Shown piece after piece: positions 7,601-16,211 of a stretch of DNA of 17,022 nucleotides. Within the stretch, counting starts at the first letter, position 1. Each line of letters starts with the position of its first letter. The translations under genes were made by a program, and so were the position numbers. The notes beneath the pieces were generated by a model. That model was not told where the DNA came from. It made no database searches and saw nothing but the letters and a program-made list of their open reading frames with translations. The stretch is from Eshraghiella sp964414835 (GTDB taxonomy: Bacteria > Bacillota > Clostridia > Lachnospirales > Lachnospiraceae), in assembly GCA_964414835.1 (NCBI GenBank), contig CAYPWY010000034.1, forward strand, positions 1 through 17,022, written 5' to 3'.

Positions 7601-8619
7601 TCTAACTGTTCATCAAGTGCATCATATATATTTTTCATGATTTCCTGATAGGAAGAAGTTAATCTTGTGTATTCAGTCAGATATTCTTCCAGCTTCTCCG
7701 ATAATTCATTGGACATATCTTCTTTATCTCTGTCAGAAAACGCATAGATGTACTGTGTTCCTGTGGGGTTACATGCAGATATGGCAGCATCTATAATGTC
7801 ATCGCCGCCGCAAACCTTGATGTAATTTTTAACTTCATCCTGATTTCCTGATAAGGATATATTTTCCGCTAAAGTTTCGGAATCTACGAAGATGGTAGTG
7901 TCATTACCGTATCCATAATTTAAGTCTGTACTGCCGCATTCGGGGCATATGTCAGTATAAGCTCCACGATACCCGCAATGATTACAGTTGGTTTGTAAGT
8001 CATAGACAGATATGCTTCTGTCTGTTGAATCAAATAAAAAAAGACAGCCCACCTCATCGGCTATGTCACCTGTCAGGGCATCATACACAGTTGTTCCGTC
8101 AATACTGAACATTCTTTGAATGTTATATAATGTGTCAGACACATACTTAATAGTATAGTTGGGAACGACTTTTAATATCCTGTGAAGTAAAGATTCATCA
8201 GGATTGGAAGGCTTATAAAATATAGTTGGATTTACATAGTCTTCCCTTGCTATGTCATCCTCTGTATTAATTTCTGTTGACCGAATGTAAATCTGACTTA
8301 GTTCTGCTTCACATAATGATGTGGCAGTAACTTCCTTTGTAATGCTGTTTTCATCATTTGTGACCACATCAATTTGAAACCATTCATCAAATTCTTTCAG
8401 CCATATAAGTCTTCTTTCTTTGATTTCATTCCATAATTGTTCTTTTTGATAATTCAGTTCCTTATAAACTGTAAAACTGACGGAATCAGCTGACATAAGG
8501 TTATATTCGTAGGATAAATTATCAACATTGACAATAGAGCCTAATTTATCGTAATTTCGTTTTCCCAGCACAATCTCCGGCATTTCTACGTTATTATTCA
8601 AATCAAATTTTAAACGCAT
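4648..8619 (-). CDS. Tail-associated protein (Tal/prophage tail endopeptidase-like) with repeat C-terminus, 1323 aa
   Basis: ATG 8619 directly abuts the Dit stop codon (TAA-ATG), so translation is coupled. Residues 1-380 have the layout of the N-terminal tail-hub domain of phage minor structural/Tal proteins (IVNVDNLSYEYNLMSADSVSF, then LTATSL-like beta strands). A four-cysteine zinc-ribbon-like insert, CNHC...CPEC, lies at residues 212-228. The middle is helical with coiled-coil stretches. The segment around residues 746-760 (QDFIIDEHGITGRQWDD) is a motif often seen where the hub passes to the spike part. From about 870 to 1235 there are tandem units of the form DISGKITTSDITATGGTIGGFTIG (written here as two overlapping motifs, DISGKITTSDI and TATGGTIGG), typical of a beta-helical shaft. 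The last 90 residues are a non-repeat head. No lytic catalytic motif was identified, so cell-wall cleavage is not claimed. Confidence 0.8.
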   Translation of the reverse strand: MRLKFDLNNNVEMPEIVLGKRNYDKLGSIVNVDNLSYEYNLMSADSVSFTVYKELNYQKEQLWNEIKERRLIWLKEFDEWFQIDVVTNDENSITKEVTATSLCEAELSQIYIRSTEINTEDDIAREDYVNPTIFYKPSNPDESLLHRILKVVPNYTIKYVSDTLYNIQRMFSIDGTTVYDALTGDIADEVGCLFLFDSTDRSISVYDLQTNCNHCGYRGAYTDICPECGSTDLNYGYGNDTTIFVDSETLAENISLSGNQDEVKNYIKVCGGDDIIDAAISACNPTGTQYIYAFSDRDKEDMSNELSEKLEEYLTEYTRLTSSYQEIMKNIYDALDEQLELESNMMPDIQIAETTAKQELAKLTASNLNPIAVQDVSIASIYTVDNAVLGMAKCIINSTVYKIEITDSSLTSQTWKGKFRLTNYSDENDTAENTGYITIAINDDYGYYIEQKIRKAIDRDDIYLVDIFDVKTDLDVFTAELKKYCLNRLTSFESAYQSVIDVLIEANCGNESVYGDIYNDLYLPYYNKLTAIQQEITVRIAEIESVDINLSALEKSRLEITQYLNLENYLGSELWKELCLYRREDSFENSNYISDGLNNAELLQKARELLDKAKIEAVTASTLQMSISTTLINLLAIEEFNKLTGMFEGGNWIRVAVDDKIYRLRLIHYKLDFSGLQNLEVEFSDITETANGLNDTKSLMEKVSSMATNFSYVAHQAEQGAKSFTELDSIRNDGLNAALYNISTSVNQDFIIDEHGITGRQWDDILGAFSPEQVKFTNNCLVYTDNYWETAKAALGKITYYDPVLNETKEKYGLLADAVIAGILMGNDIIGGNIYSENYSSDSGTHINLNDGTFSFAGGKLTYDEDNLNLIGTITTDNITATGGTIGGFTIGSSAIYNGTNSLLSTISGIYLGTDGIRSYLSSSSYVNIAKGVLYAIGADISGTITTSNITATGGTIGGWSITSTKIYAGDETTGVAAIQYPRDAVTWVFAAGGTSHSSYSDCPFKVSKSGVLYATDADISGKITTSDITATGGTIGGFTIGSTNINSYSTDNLYRVVIGSYNYDTANHNAIAVQSRTSASDSFTSHFRVRYNGSLYADNVDISGKITTSDINATGGVIGGISIGNGLYYSGTSAADGFGFWKNGQHPSNGSSIIIHAGANNTNIGGAPFRVYQNGDLYCSNANITNANITGGSFSIGSNFNVTSAGVLSASNVNISGAISSNNATITGGSLKVGNNFSVDSSGVLTAKSGVIGGWTIEDSEEFSGCLKGYDGGTYGIRLFPKGIQYTGDNGAAYTFFLVIYDSGGSHPVGGLTTNGWIEISG
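5288..5987 (-). repeat. Near-identical DNA repeats in the Tal shaft region
   Basis: A 37-base block is identical at 5501-5537 and 5951-5987 (starts gtaaaaccgcc, ends gcagtaatat). A 30-base block is identical at 5288-5317 and 5537-5566 (starts tcagaagttg, ends gaaatatca). A diverged unit lies around 5741-5810. They encode the GGTIGGFTIG / DISGKITTSD units. The near-identity implies recent duplication or gene conversion and makes repeat-number change by recombination possible. Confidence 0.8.
7936..7986 (-). other. Zinc-ribbon-like CxxC...CxxC insert within the Tal hub domain
   Basis: Residues 212, 215, 225 and 228 are cysteines in the pattern CNHCGYRG...CPECGS. Two CxxC knuckles 9 residues apart, each followed by Gly, match a treble-clef/zinc-ribbon arrangement. 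It lies in the part of the protein that should be the tail-hub ring. It may stabilise a loop; binding of zinc is an inference. Confidence 0.65.
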
Positions 8620-9435
8620 TTATCCCAATCCCACCTTCCTTACCAATTCATAACCAATATGTATTTCGCATGGGAGAGAAGTGGTGATAATATTTAAGTT
8701 ATCATCATATGTATTTCCCAGTCTGAAATAGTTATAATTAAAATCATTATATAATTTATGTGTAGGGACAGATGTTTCAATCACCTTATGGTTTCCGTCT
8801 ATCATAATAATTTCATCTTTAACACAGTTCTTTATTTCTGTAATTCTGTCTTCCAAAGAATTGTGTATCTTCAAATCTCCACTTTCTAAGCATTTGCAGA
8901 CAAACTCGGCCGGATATAAATGTCCGGTTTCGTTGGACATATTAAATATACTATAACCTACGGAAGCGGCAGTAGTGAAATCAAAACAAATGTCTTCATA
9001 TCCATATGGACTGTCTGTTACAAAGGTTAATTCAAGTCCGCATATTTTACCGCCAACCTTTATCTGCTGAACATTGTTGAAGCTTCCTCTGAAAAATGTG
9101 CCTTCAAGACCTTCCTGATACAACTGAAATTTGTGGTAGCCATCCCTTCGTGCCAGCCATCTCAGCAATGCTGTAAGCTCTTCGGGAGAAATATATTTGT
9201 CGTCGGTCAGGCAATCGCATTTACAGATTTGGAAAGTTGTGCTCAATGGTTCTTCATAGGCGGCAGAGGCTAAGTAATTTCTGTCAGATGCATTGGTTTT
9301 TACGGTGTTGAAGGTTAAATTGTTTCCGACTGATATGGTTTCCATTGTATTACTGTCAAATTGGCATAAAATCATTCCATAGTCTGATAATTTTTCGTTA
9401 TCATATAAAAAGTTGGTTGCTGCATTTGGTATCAT
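8620..9435 (-). CDS. Distal tail protein (Dit family), 271 aa
   Basis: Starts MIPNAATNFLYDNEKLSDYGMILCQF, with a GGTGG ribosome binding site close upstream. The order of motifs fits the Dit/siphovirus tail component family: an N-terminal strand with a conserved DYG, a TFNTVK...NYLASAAYEEP-TTFQI segment, then LLRWLARRDGYHKFQL and the exit strand LELTFVTDSPYGYE. Dit forms a hexameric ring joining the tail tube to Tal. Residues 150-271 would be the outer galectin-like domain, where this copy is rather Cys-rich (CKCLESG). Its place between tape measure and Tal is the canonical one in Gram-positive siphophages, and its stop codon touches the Tal start codon. Confidence 0.85.
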   Translation of the reverse strand: MIPNAATNFLYDNEKLSDYGMILCQFDSNTMETISVGNNLTFNTVKTNASDRNYLASAAYEEPLSTTFQICKCDCLTDDKYISPEELTALLRWLARRDGYHKFQLYQEGLEGTFFRGSFNNVQQIKVGGKICGLELTFVTDSPYGYEDICFDFTTAASVGYSIFNMSNETGHLYPAEFVCKCLESGDLKIHNSLEDRITEIKNCVKDEIIMIDGNHKVIETSVPTHKLYNDFNYNYFRLGNTYDDNLNIITTSLPCEIHIGYELVRKVGLG

Positions 9436-9474
9436 ATTATTTCACCACCTTGTATTTTAATTTTTATTATAGAA

Positions 9475-9507
9475 ATAGCAGAGAGAATGTAATGGTCTCT
9501 CTGCTAT
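9475..9507 (-). other. Intercistronic hairpin between tape measure and Dit
   Basis: Perfect 12-bp stem ATAGCAGAGAGA / TCTCTCTGCTAT with a 9-nt loop, beginning seven bases after the tape measure stop codon. On the minus strand it is followed by TTTCTATAATAAAAATT, a loose U/A-rich tail. It could lower expression of downstream genes by partial termination, or protect the upstream mRNA. Confidence 0.6.
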
Positions 9508-9513
9508 ATTGTG

Positions 9514-12500
9514 TTAACGTGTGTATTTCATTTTATCAAGAGAAGTCCCCTTGCCTGTTATTGCATGGTTTATAGAGGTAAACATAGCTTTTTCAAAAGT
9601 ATTGTCTTTTATCAGCGCGTTCCTAAAGTCTTCGTAATTCGTAATATTTGGAAGAATAACTGAAACATCACCCACATTCATAATTGAGTCACCGTTTCCG
9701 CTACTGTTTGCAGGCAGCGGAATGTTGTCAAGGGAAGAGGTGAAGTCAGGCATGCTGATGCCGGGAGCAAAATTTCCCTGTGCCATTTCCCATAATCTCT
9801 TTGACATTTCATTTGTGAATACCATATCTCCCTTGCCAAGAGGCGTCAGTATGGCTCCGTCTGATTTCCTTAAGATGAATTCGGTGCCGTCTTCCTGTGT
9901 CCAGTGATAACCGCCCGGTGCATTTGAAGTACCGCTTCTGTAGCCATGGGATTTCATCTGGCTGAGCATCCATATATTCTGTGCGGCCGAACCTGTATAG
10001 GTGCCTGAACCGCCCATTGCGGAATAGTATTGTGCCCGTGCCGAAAAGGAGCTGTCAAGGTTGTTGTATTTCAGCCTGTCCACGATGCTGGTGTCTTTAT
10101 TCAGTTTATCCTTCGGGTATGTATCGGTCTTTTTTATAAACCAGCTTCCCCATGATGGATTGCTGCTGTTGGATGAATTGTTGGAAGAGCTGTTTGTTTT
10201 CGCAGATAACTGTAAACTGCCGGAGGCAATACTTGTTTTGGTGCTACCGGAGTTGCCGGAACCTGCAGTTTTTGTACTGCTTGACGTACCGGAGGAAGAA
10301 CTGCCGGCAGTACCGCTTCCGGCATTTGTTTTACCTGCACCTGCATTTGTCAGGCCTGCCACATATGACACCAGCTTGTCAATAGCGGCGGTTGTTCCTG
10401 CAATAGTTGTGCTTACGGTATTCAGTCCGTTCGTCAGTGCATTCGTAAATGGGGAAGCGGAATCAAATACGGAAGTGATGGTGTCGCTGATAAAAGTACC
10501 ATATTCCTCCGCAACTTCGTTCAGGGTGGCATTGATTTGGTCGCCCTTTCCGGCAACTGCGCTTACGATTTCCGCAAGAAGCGCATCTGAATTGTCAAGA
10601 CGGTCATTCATCCAGTTTTCATAAGCTTCTGCAAGCTGGTCAAGCATATCCTCGGTATCACTCAAGTATTGTTCGTATTCTGTTTCCTGAAGGTCAGCTT
10701 TTGCTTCTTCCAGTTCAACTTTTATCTGCTGGATTTTGGACATTGCTTCTTCTGAGGTATCGTTTTCGTAAGCAAGTTTTTGTTTTTCGAGAGATGAAAT
10801 ATTGGCTGTCTGCTCAGAAATTGATTTTTGATATGAATATAAATCTTTTTCAGCGCTCAAAGCTTCCTTTTTCCTGTCGATAAGCTCCTGAATGGCATCC
10901 AACTGGGCATCATAGCCGTTTTCAATCAGGTCAAGGATGGCTTCTTTTTCATCTTCAGCGGCATTGACTGCGTCTCTGTGGGCTTCTGCCATTTCGTTGT
11001 ACTGTTCAAGAACTTCCTGTCCGGCGCCGTTTATAAGTTGCCGCTGTAAATCCTGAACTTCGTCGTAGTAATCCTGTGCCTGTTGTCTGTAGGTATCATA
11101 AGCGGCTGCATGGAGGGCGATTGCCGCATCGGCGTATTTTGTCAGGCTGCCGTCGTCATCATACATGTCTTTGTTTTCCAGCAGTCCCGTAAGGTATTCT
11201 GTTTCATCGGTGATGCGGTTTATGGCTTCTTCAAGGTATTCGAATATTTCCCAGTCAAGGCTTCGGATGGTGTTGTTGAATTCTATACAATCATTTTCCA
11301 GTTCGGCAATTTCCTGACGAATATCCATAAGCTCAGAGAACATCGTATCATATGCCTCGGTGCCGGAAGTCATTGTATTCAAAATGGATTGCAGTTGACT
11401 GGCTTCGGATGTAAGAGTACTGATTTTCTTTTGGGTAAGAGATGCCATATCCGCGTAATAAGCAGAATCAGCGAATAATCCTTTTAATTCCAATTGGTCA
11501 ATTTTTGTTTGTAAAGAATTAATATCCGAATCAAAAGAGGTTATCACAGCGTCTGATTCTGTTTTAATGTTATTCCATTTATCGCTGGTAGAAATCTCAT
11601 TTAATGTCTGTTTAAGCTCTTGGGCAGTATCCAGACAACTTATTGCTTTAGCATACAAATCCTGATATTCGCTTATCTTATCAGCAAGGCTGCTGTCGGT
11701 AATGTCTTCAATCCGAAGGGTGCCGTTTTGGACAAGTCTTTTATATGTGTCTGACAATCCTATGGCGTCAGCTTCTTTTATGTAGGAGCTGTAAGCCTGT
11801 TCCTGAAGGGAGATGGCTTCTTTGGTTTTTTCCATTGACTGTGCCAGTGATTTATTGCGTTCTGTCCATGAGGAATAGGTGTCGGATATTTTTTGGTCGA
11901 GGCGGGACAGGGCTTCATCTGTGCGTGATAATGCGGTTTCTATCCAGTCGAAGGTCTGGGCGGAGCCGCTTTCTGAGGTGGTGTCATAATATGGAGAAAA
12001 TGATGTGCTGAAATCCGTATTTATTGAAGAAAAATCTAATTTTAATTCATCCTTAATCGTATCCGTTTCCCTTTGAAGAGCCTGATATTCAGCCAACAGG
12101 CTGTATGCTTGGGAAATAGTCTCTGTTGTGGGAGTTATTCCATTGGCAAGTAAATTTTGAGCTATGCCAATATCCGGATTATAAGAACCGCCGATTTCAT
12201 TCAGAAAACGATTGTATGCCAATGCTTTTTCGCTTAATAATTCGCACCAGTTTTTATAATCTGACTCGTATGTGCTTCCGAGGAGTTGAGCTAACTGACC
12301 ATTTTTGGATGTTGTGTTTTCCAGGTATTCTAAGTCTGCGTCATCCTTGCTTTCCAGATATTTTAGGTAAGTATTAAAATATTCCTCCTCTGCTTCATTG
12401 ATGAGAGTGTTTTCCTGATTCAGTATCCCGGTGGTCTGACTGATTAGTTCTTCGGCGTTAGTGATTCCCATCTGTTTCAGATTGGCTATATAACTTTGAA

Positions 12501-15002
12501 TTTCCGATTCGGAAGCATTGATAAGACCGGATAAAGTATCCTGAGAAATAAGATACTGCTTCACAATTTCGTTAAATGCCTGTTGGATTTTTTCCGTTCC
12601 CTGTGCAGGATTACCGACAATTTCAGAGAATAAGTCGAAACCATCCAGTCCTTTAAATACATCGGGCAAATCTTCAAGTGAAGCGGCGGTAACAAATCCT
12701 AAATCCTGAAATTCTTCATATGCGGATTTTAATTGGTCTAATCCATTTGAAGCGGCGGCAAGTTTCTCTTGTGCTGAGAGCATATCAAGAATGTTATTTG
12801 TTGCAGCTTCTGCGGATAAACCTGTCTCGTCAAGCAGTGTTTGGTATTCTTCTGTGGATTCCAGAGTAGCTGCTGTAATCTCACCGGATTTTGCCAGTTC
12901 AAGCAGTTCTTTTTTTGCATCGGCAAAGTCGGAAGAGTTGAAGGCTTCGGAGAAGGAAATGATGGATGCTTTGGCAGCTTCAGCAATTGCTTCATTATAC
13001 ATTTCAATTGATTCTTCGGCTGACTTAGCACCTTCTGTAACTTCATTCCAGTAATCAATTTTATCAGAACTATCTATAGAATTTTCTTTAAAGAATTTCT
13101 CTAATACTGCCTTACCTTCTTCACCATATTTTTCGATGGCTTCTTCGTATTGCTCTTGGAATTCCTCGGCATCTTTTAATTTAGTGTCTAAATAAACAAT
13201 TAGAGGACTATCTTCATTAAACCCTTCAGTTTCAGTAAGTTGATTTATAAGTTCTTGAAGTTCTTCTACGGAAAGACTGTTATTAAAAGCATCTATTAAG
13301 GAATCGTGAATTTCTTCCGAATCAATCGTGTTAATGGCATATAAAAATTCCTGTTGCAACCAATCACTCACGTCATCCCAATCACCTGCATCTACCTCAT
13401 TTGGTAATTGACTGACCCAATCACTGTTTATCAGGACATCTTCAACCAGATTCTGCATATCAGAATCCATCTGACCATAGTTCCACTTTGCCCCAGCATC
13501 AGTTGACAGCCACGTATTGATGTAGCTTGACATTTCCGAATTAGCAGTTTCTATTTTACCTTCAGTTAACTCTACAATACCTTTGTATTCGGACGCAATG
13601 GAACCTAACTCATTTTTTAACTGGTTAATTTGGGATTCTGTAAGAGATGAAAAATCCCATTCAGCAGATTTAAATTTGCTAAGACCTTTACCAGAATAAG
13701 AACGGTTTTCACTATATAATGCGGATAAACTATTTCCAAACCAGTCTCCGTCATCAAGACCTATATTTCTGGCGGCATTAATAAGGCTCTGTTGTACCGA
13801 TGAACTTGTTACTTTTATTTTAGTATCACCAGACATATTTGACAATTCATTTAATGCTGCCTGATAAGATTCTACATTCTTTTCGGACTTTTCTAACTCT
13901 TCGGTATACTCATCCAAGTTAGTAGTATACCCAGCCCATACATCTGGCATGTTTTCAAGGATTTGCTGATTTGCTAATTTCTGTTGAACTGATACCAGAT
14001 TATCCAAAGAACCTACAATTGTATCAACATTACCTGATAAGTCAAGAATTGCATTGCCGTTGTCATCATAGCCCTTTGTAAGTTGTGGAAATAATTCTGC
14101 CAGCTGATTACTTAAGTCAAGAAATTCATTATAATCATCTGTAGACAGTGTACCACGAGACTGATTTCTTTTGCCTAGATTTTCTACTCCTTGAGCTAAT
14201 TCTGCGAATCTTTCTTTGACATTATCTGTTGTGGACTTAAGGGAGTCAAATTCGGATTTGATATCATCTATTGCGGATTTTGCTTCTTCAGCGGCTTCTT
14301 TGATTTTTTCGGTTGCATGGATAACATTGTCAGCCCATGAAACGATAGCAGAAATAACAGTTGATACTAAAAAGGACACACCCAAACTAACCACTGTATT
14401 CATAGCCATAGTAGCAGCTTCTAAAGCAATTGTTCTAGCAGTAGCAGTAACGAGAAAACCTGCATAACTGTCTAAACCCGCCTTGGCACCATTTAATCCT
14501 GTTAGGTATTTGCCAAGTGACGTGTTAGTGGTACTGATAGCATTTACTAATTTTTCTGTGTTTGCAGTAGCCTCAATTGTGTCGTCGCTGTTTTTCTGTA
14601 GGCTTGCATTATATGCATCAATGGCTTGGTTTACACCTTTGAAACCACTAGCTTGTTTGGCTATGTTGGTGTAGTTTTGTTGAGTAATCAGCTCATTGAC
14701 ACTATTTTGTTTAATGTCATTATTTAAGATATAGTCCTTTAATCCTTCAACTTGTTCCAAACCATGTGCTTTTAGGTATAGGTCTACTTGTACTGGGTCT
14801 TTTTCGAGGGCATCAAGTTCTGCTTTGAAATTATTCCAATCTGTTTTGTCAATATAAACAGGTATGGACTTATCTTTGATATTGATTTTCCCACCTAGCC
14901 ATTCAGTTATTCCACTATTATCAAGTAGTGTTTTTCCTAACGATTTTACTTGATTAGTCATTTTATAAATAGTATAATTATTCATAAAAGTGTGAGAGGT
15001 GA
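9514..15002 (-). CDS. Phage tail tape measure protein, downstream exon (about 1,829 codons)
   Basis: This open frame is the large C-terminal part of a tape measure protein. The first in-frame ATG is 14985, but no ribosome binding site precedes it or the ATG at 14961, so it is probably not an independent start. The frame stays open upstream across 15002, where I place the exon junction. Counting from ATG 14985, SLGKYLTGLNGAKAGL lies at about 155-171 and a hydrophobic stretch at 174-216 (TARTIALEAATMAMN..VVSLGVSFLVSTVISAIV) is the usual membrane-active segment. Over 1,300 residues of helical coiled coil follow, then a Gly/Ser-rich linker near 1595-1660 and a compact C-terminal domain ending in DVSVILPNITNYEDFRNAL. 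Its size implies a long tail. Without splicing it would be separated from its N-terminal half. Confidence 0.85.
14950..14978 (+). promoter_or_regulatory. Sigma-A-type promoter for the zinc-ribbon gene
   Basis: TTGATT, a 17-base spacer, then TATAAT. The -10 is a perfect consensus and the spacing is ideal. Transcription would start near 14985, with AGAGGTGA at 14995-15002 and GTG at 15008 following. The promoter lies inside the tape measure reading frame on the other strand, so it either belongs to the insert or arose within the exon. Confidence 0.65.
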
Positions 15003-15007
15003 CTAGT

Positions 15008-15595
15008 GTGAAATATTGTTTGAAATGCGGTAGTATTTGCGCAGAAAATTCAAGTCAAAGTTATTATAATGACAACAAGTGTGAATGTTGCGGTTATAAA
15101 TTAACAGAAGATGATATGACCGCTGAAAAATATAATCGTTTATCAGAAGATGAAAAAGATAAATATGAACAAAATTTGCTTAAGATTATTCAAAGTTCTT
15201 CTGTGTTTGATGAAAGATTATATAATATGTATAATAAGTATGGAACATCAAACTTTTATTACTATTTTCGATTTGATAAATTTGAACAAATGACTGGTAA
15301 AAAAGCTGGACGTAAACGAACGCCAGAAGAAGATGAACAACTAAAGCAACGTCTCGATGAACAATACGGTAAAAACTCACCAGCTTATCAGCAAGCAGTA
15401 ATACAAAATTGTATTAACGCCGAAAGAGCAAGAAAGCAGGAAAGTAGTAATACTGTCAAGTGTCAATATTGCAATTCTACTAATGTGCAAAAGATTACTA
15501 CAACTTCGAAGGTAGTAAACACTGCTTTATTTGGCATATTCGGGACAAAGAGACACAAGACCTTCCACTGTAATAACTGTGGTTACGAGTGGTAA
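15008..15595 (+). CDS. Double zinc-ribbon protein, 195 aa, opposite strand to the tail genes
   Basis: The frame opens at GTG 14999, but AGAGGTGA at 14995-15002 points to the GTG at 15008 (MKYCLKCGS). The N-terminal ribbon has Cys 4, 7, 25 and 28 (CLKC...CECC). The C-terminal ribbon has Cys 152, 155, 188 and 191 (CQYC...CNNC), with a hydrophobic hinge TALFGIFGT between the knuckles. The middle is charged and helical, with RKRTPEEDEQLKQRLDEQ. There is no signal peptide. Zinc ribbons of this C-terminal type are common in uncharacterised Firmicute proteins; the function here is unknown. The gene has its own consensus promoter and a strong terminator, runs against the late operon, and is more AT-rich than its neighbours. 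It looks like a moron, an independently expressed accessory gene, carried in the intron. Confidence 0.8.
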   Translation: MKYCLKCGSICAENSSQSYYNDNKCECCGYKLTEDDMTAEKYNRLSEDEKDKYEQNLLKIIQSSSVFDERLYNMYNKYGTSNFYYYFRFDKFEQMTGKKAGRKRTPEEDEQLKQRLDEQYGKNSPAYQQAVIQNCINAERARKQESSNTVKCQYCNSTNVQKITTTSKVVNTALFGIFGTKRHKTFHCNNCGYEW

Positions 15596-15650
15596 ACAAA
15601 TCATAATACATCACATCCTTTCAAAATATAATTATGGAATAAAGTATACA

Positions 15651-15702
15651 AAAAAGTACACTACGAAATACCGGTATGCCGATATTTGGTACTGTGCTTT
15701 TT
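15651..15702 (+). terminator. Intrinsic terminator of the zinc-ribbon gene, possibly bidirectional
   Basis: Outer stem AAAAAGTACA / TGTGCTTTTT encloses an inner stem AAATA-CGG / CCG-TATTT with a single C.A mismatch and a TATG loop. On the plus strand it is followed by TTAAATTTTTATTTT. On the minus strand the 3' arm reads TGTACTTTTTTG, so it could also stop transcription coming from the Spo0A-C-like gene. It lies 55 bases after the zinc-ribbon stop codon. Confidence 0.75.
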
Positions 15703-15769
15703 AAATTTTTATTTTAGATATCAATTGATTTTAACATATAATATTAAGAATATATAATATTTTAAACAC

Positions 15770-15808
15770 ACAAATAAGACCAAGACATAACTGTCCGGTC
15801 TTATTTGT
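15770..15808 (-). terminator. Hairpin terminator downstream of the Spo0A-C-like gene
   Basis: A 12-bp perfect stem ACAAATAAGACC / GGTCTTATTTGT contains a second inner stem GACA/TGTC with a TAAC loop. On the minus strand the 3' arm and tail read TCTTATTTGTGTGTTT, which is U-rich. It lies about 45 bases after the stop codon. If efficient, it would also cut transcription towards the tape measure downstream exon. Confidence 0.6.
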
Positions 15809-15854
15809 TGGCTATTTTAAATTAATAGCAGAGCAGGATTATTTAGGGCTGCTC

Positions 15855-16196
15855 TCAACTGCACAAACTGTCAACATATTGTGCCAACGCATCAATAAAT
15901 GCTGCGTTTTTGGGTTTTGCCGTTAACTCTCTGCAAAAGATTTTCTCCAGTAAATTCCTGTTACCGTGGTTCCAGATTACATCTACGATTGTCCTTATGT
16001 TTCTTTCAACGCAGTTTATGGTTGTGTGAAAGTGTGCTGCAATTTCCACATATAACCCTTTGCAGACATATGTAGTAAGACTTGGATTTGTGACTGTCAT
16101 ATCAATTCCATATATGACATAATCAAAGCCTACATAAGTGCCGTTGACACCTAACTGCCTTAATAATTGTTCTGACTTGCTTTTGTAATGTTTCAT
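15855..16196 (-). CDS. Stand-alone Spo0A C-terminal-domain-like DNA-binding protein, 113 aa
   Basis: The frame opens at ATG 16211, but that ATG overlaps the GGAGGAG ribosome binding site of the better-placed ATG at 16196 (MKHYKSKSEQLL). The whole protein aligns by eye with the DNA-binding domain of Spo0A: LLRQLGVNGTYVGFDYV at 11-27 (Spo0A: IGVPAHIKGYLYL), LYVEIAAHFHTT at 48-59, the recognition-helix region CVERNIRTIVDVIWNHGN at 62-79 (Spo0A: RVERAIRHAIEVAWSRGN), and AKPKNAAFIDALAQYVDSL near the end. The phosphoacceptor receiver domain is absent, so activity would not depend on the phosphorelay. Such small Spo0A-C proteins occur in Clostridia and their mobile elements; their targets are unknown. 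Here it sits within the intron between the ribozyme core and the 3' splice site, where homing endonuclease genes are normally found. Confidence 0.82.
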   Translation of the reverse strand: MKHYKSKSEQLLRQLGVNGTYVGFDYVIYGIDMTVTNPSLTTYVCKGLYVEIAAHFHTTINCVERNIRTIVDVIWNHGNRNLLEKIFCRELTAKPKNAAFIDALAQYVDSLCS

Positions 16197-16211
16197 ATAC
16201 TTCTCCTCCAT

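Noticed and set aside
10061..10624. 187-residue plus-strand reading frame rich in Leu/Val/Pro
   Set aside because: It is the antisense shadow of the Gly/Ser/Ala-rich linker and neighbouring part of the tape measure protein, and has no ribosome binding site.
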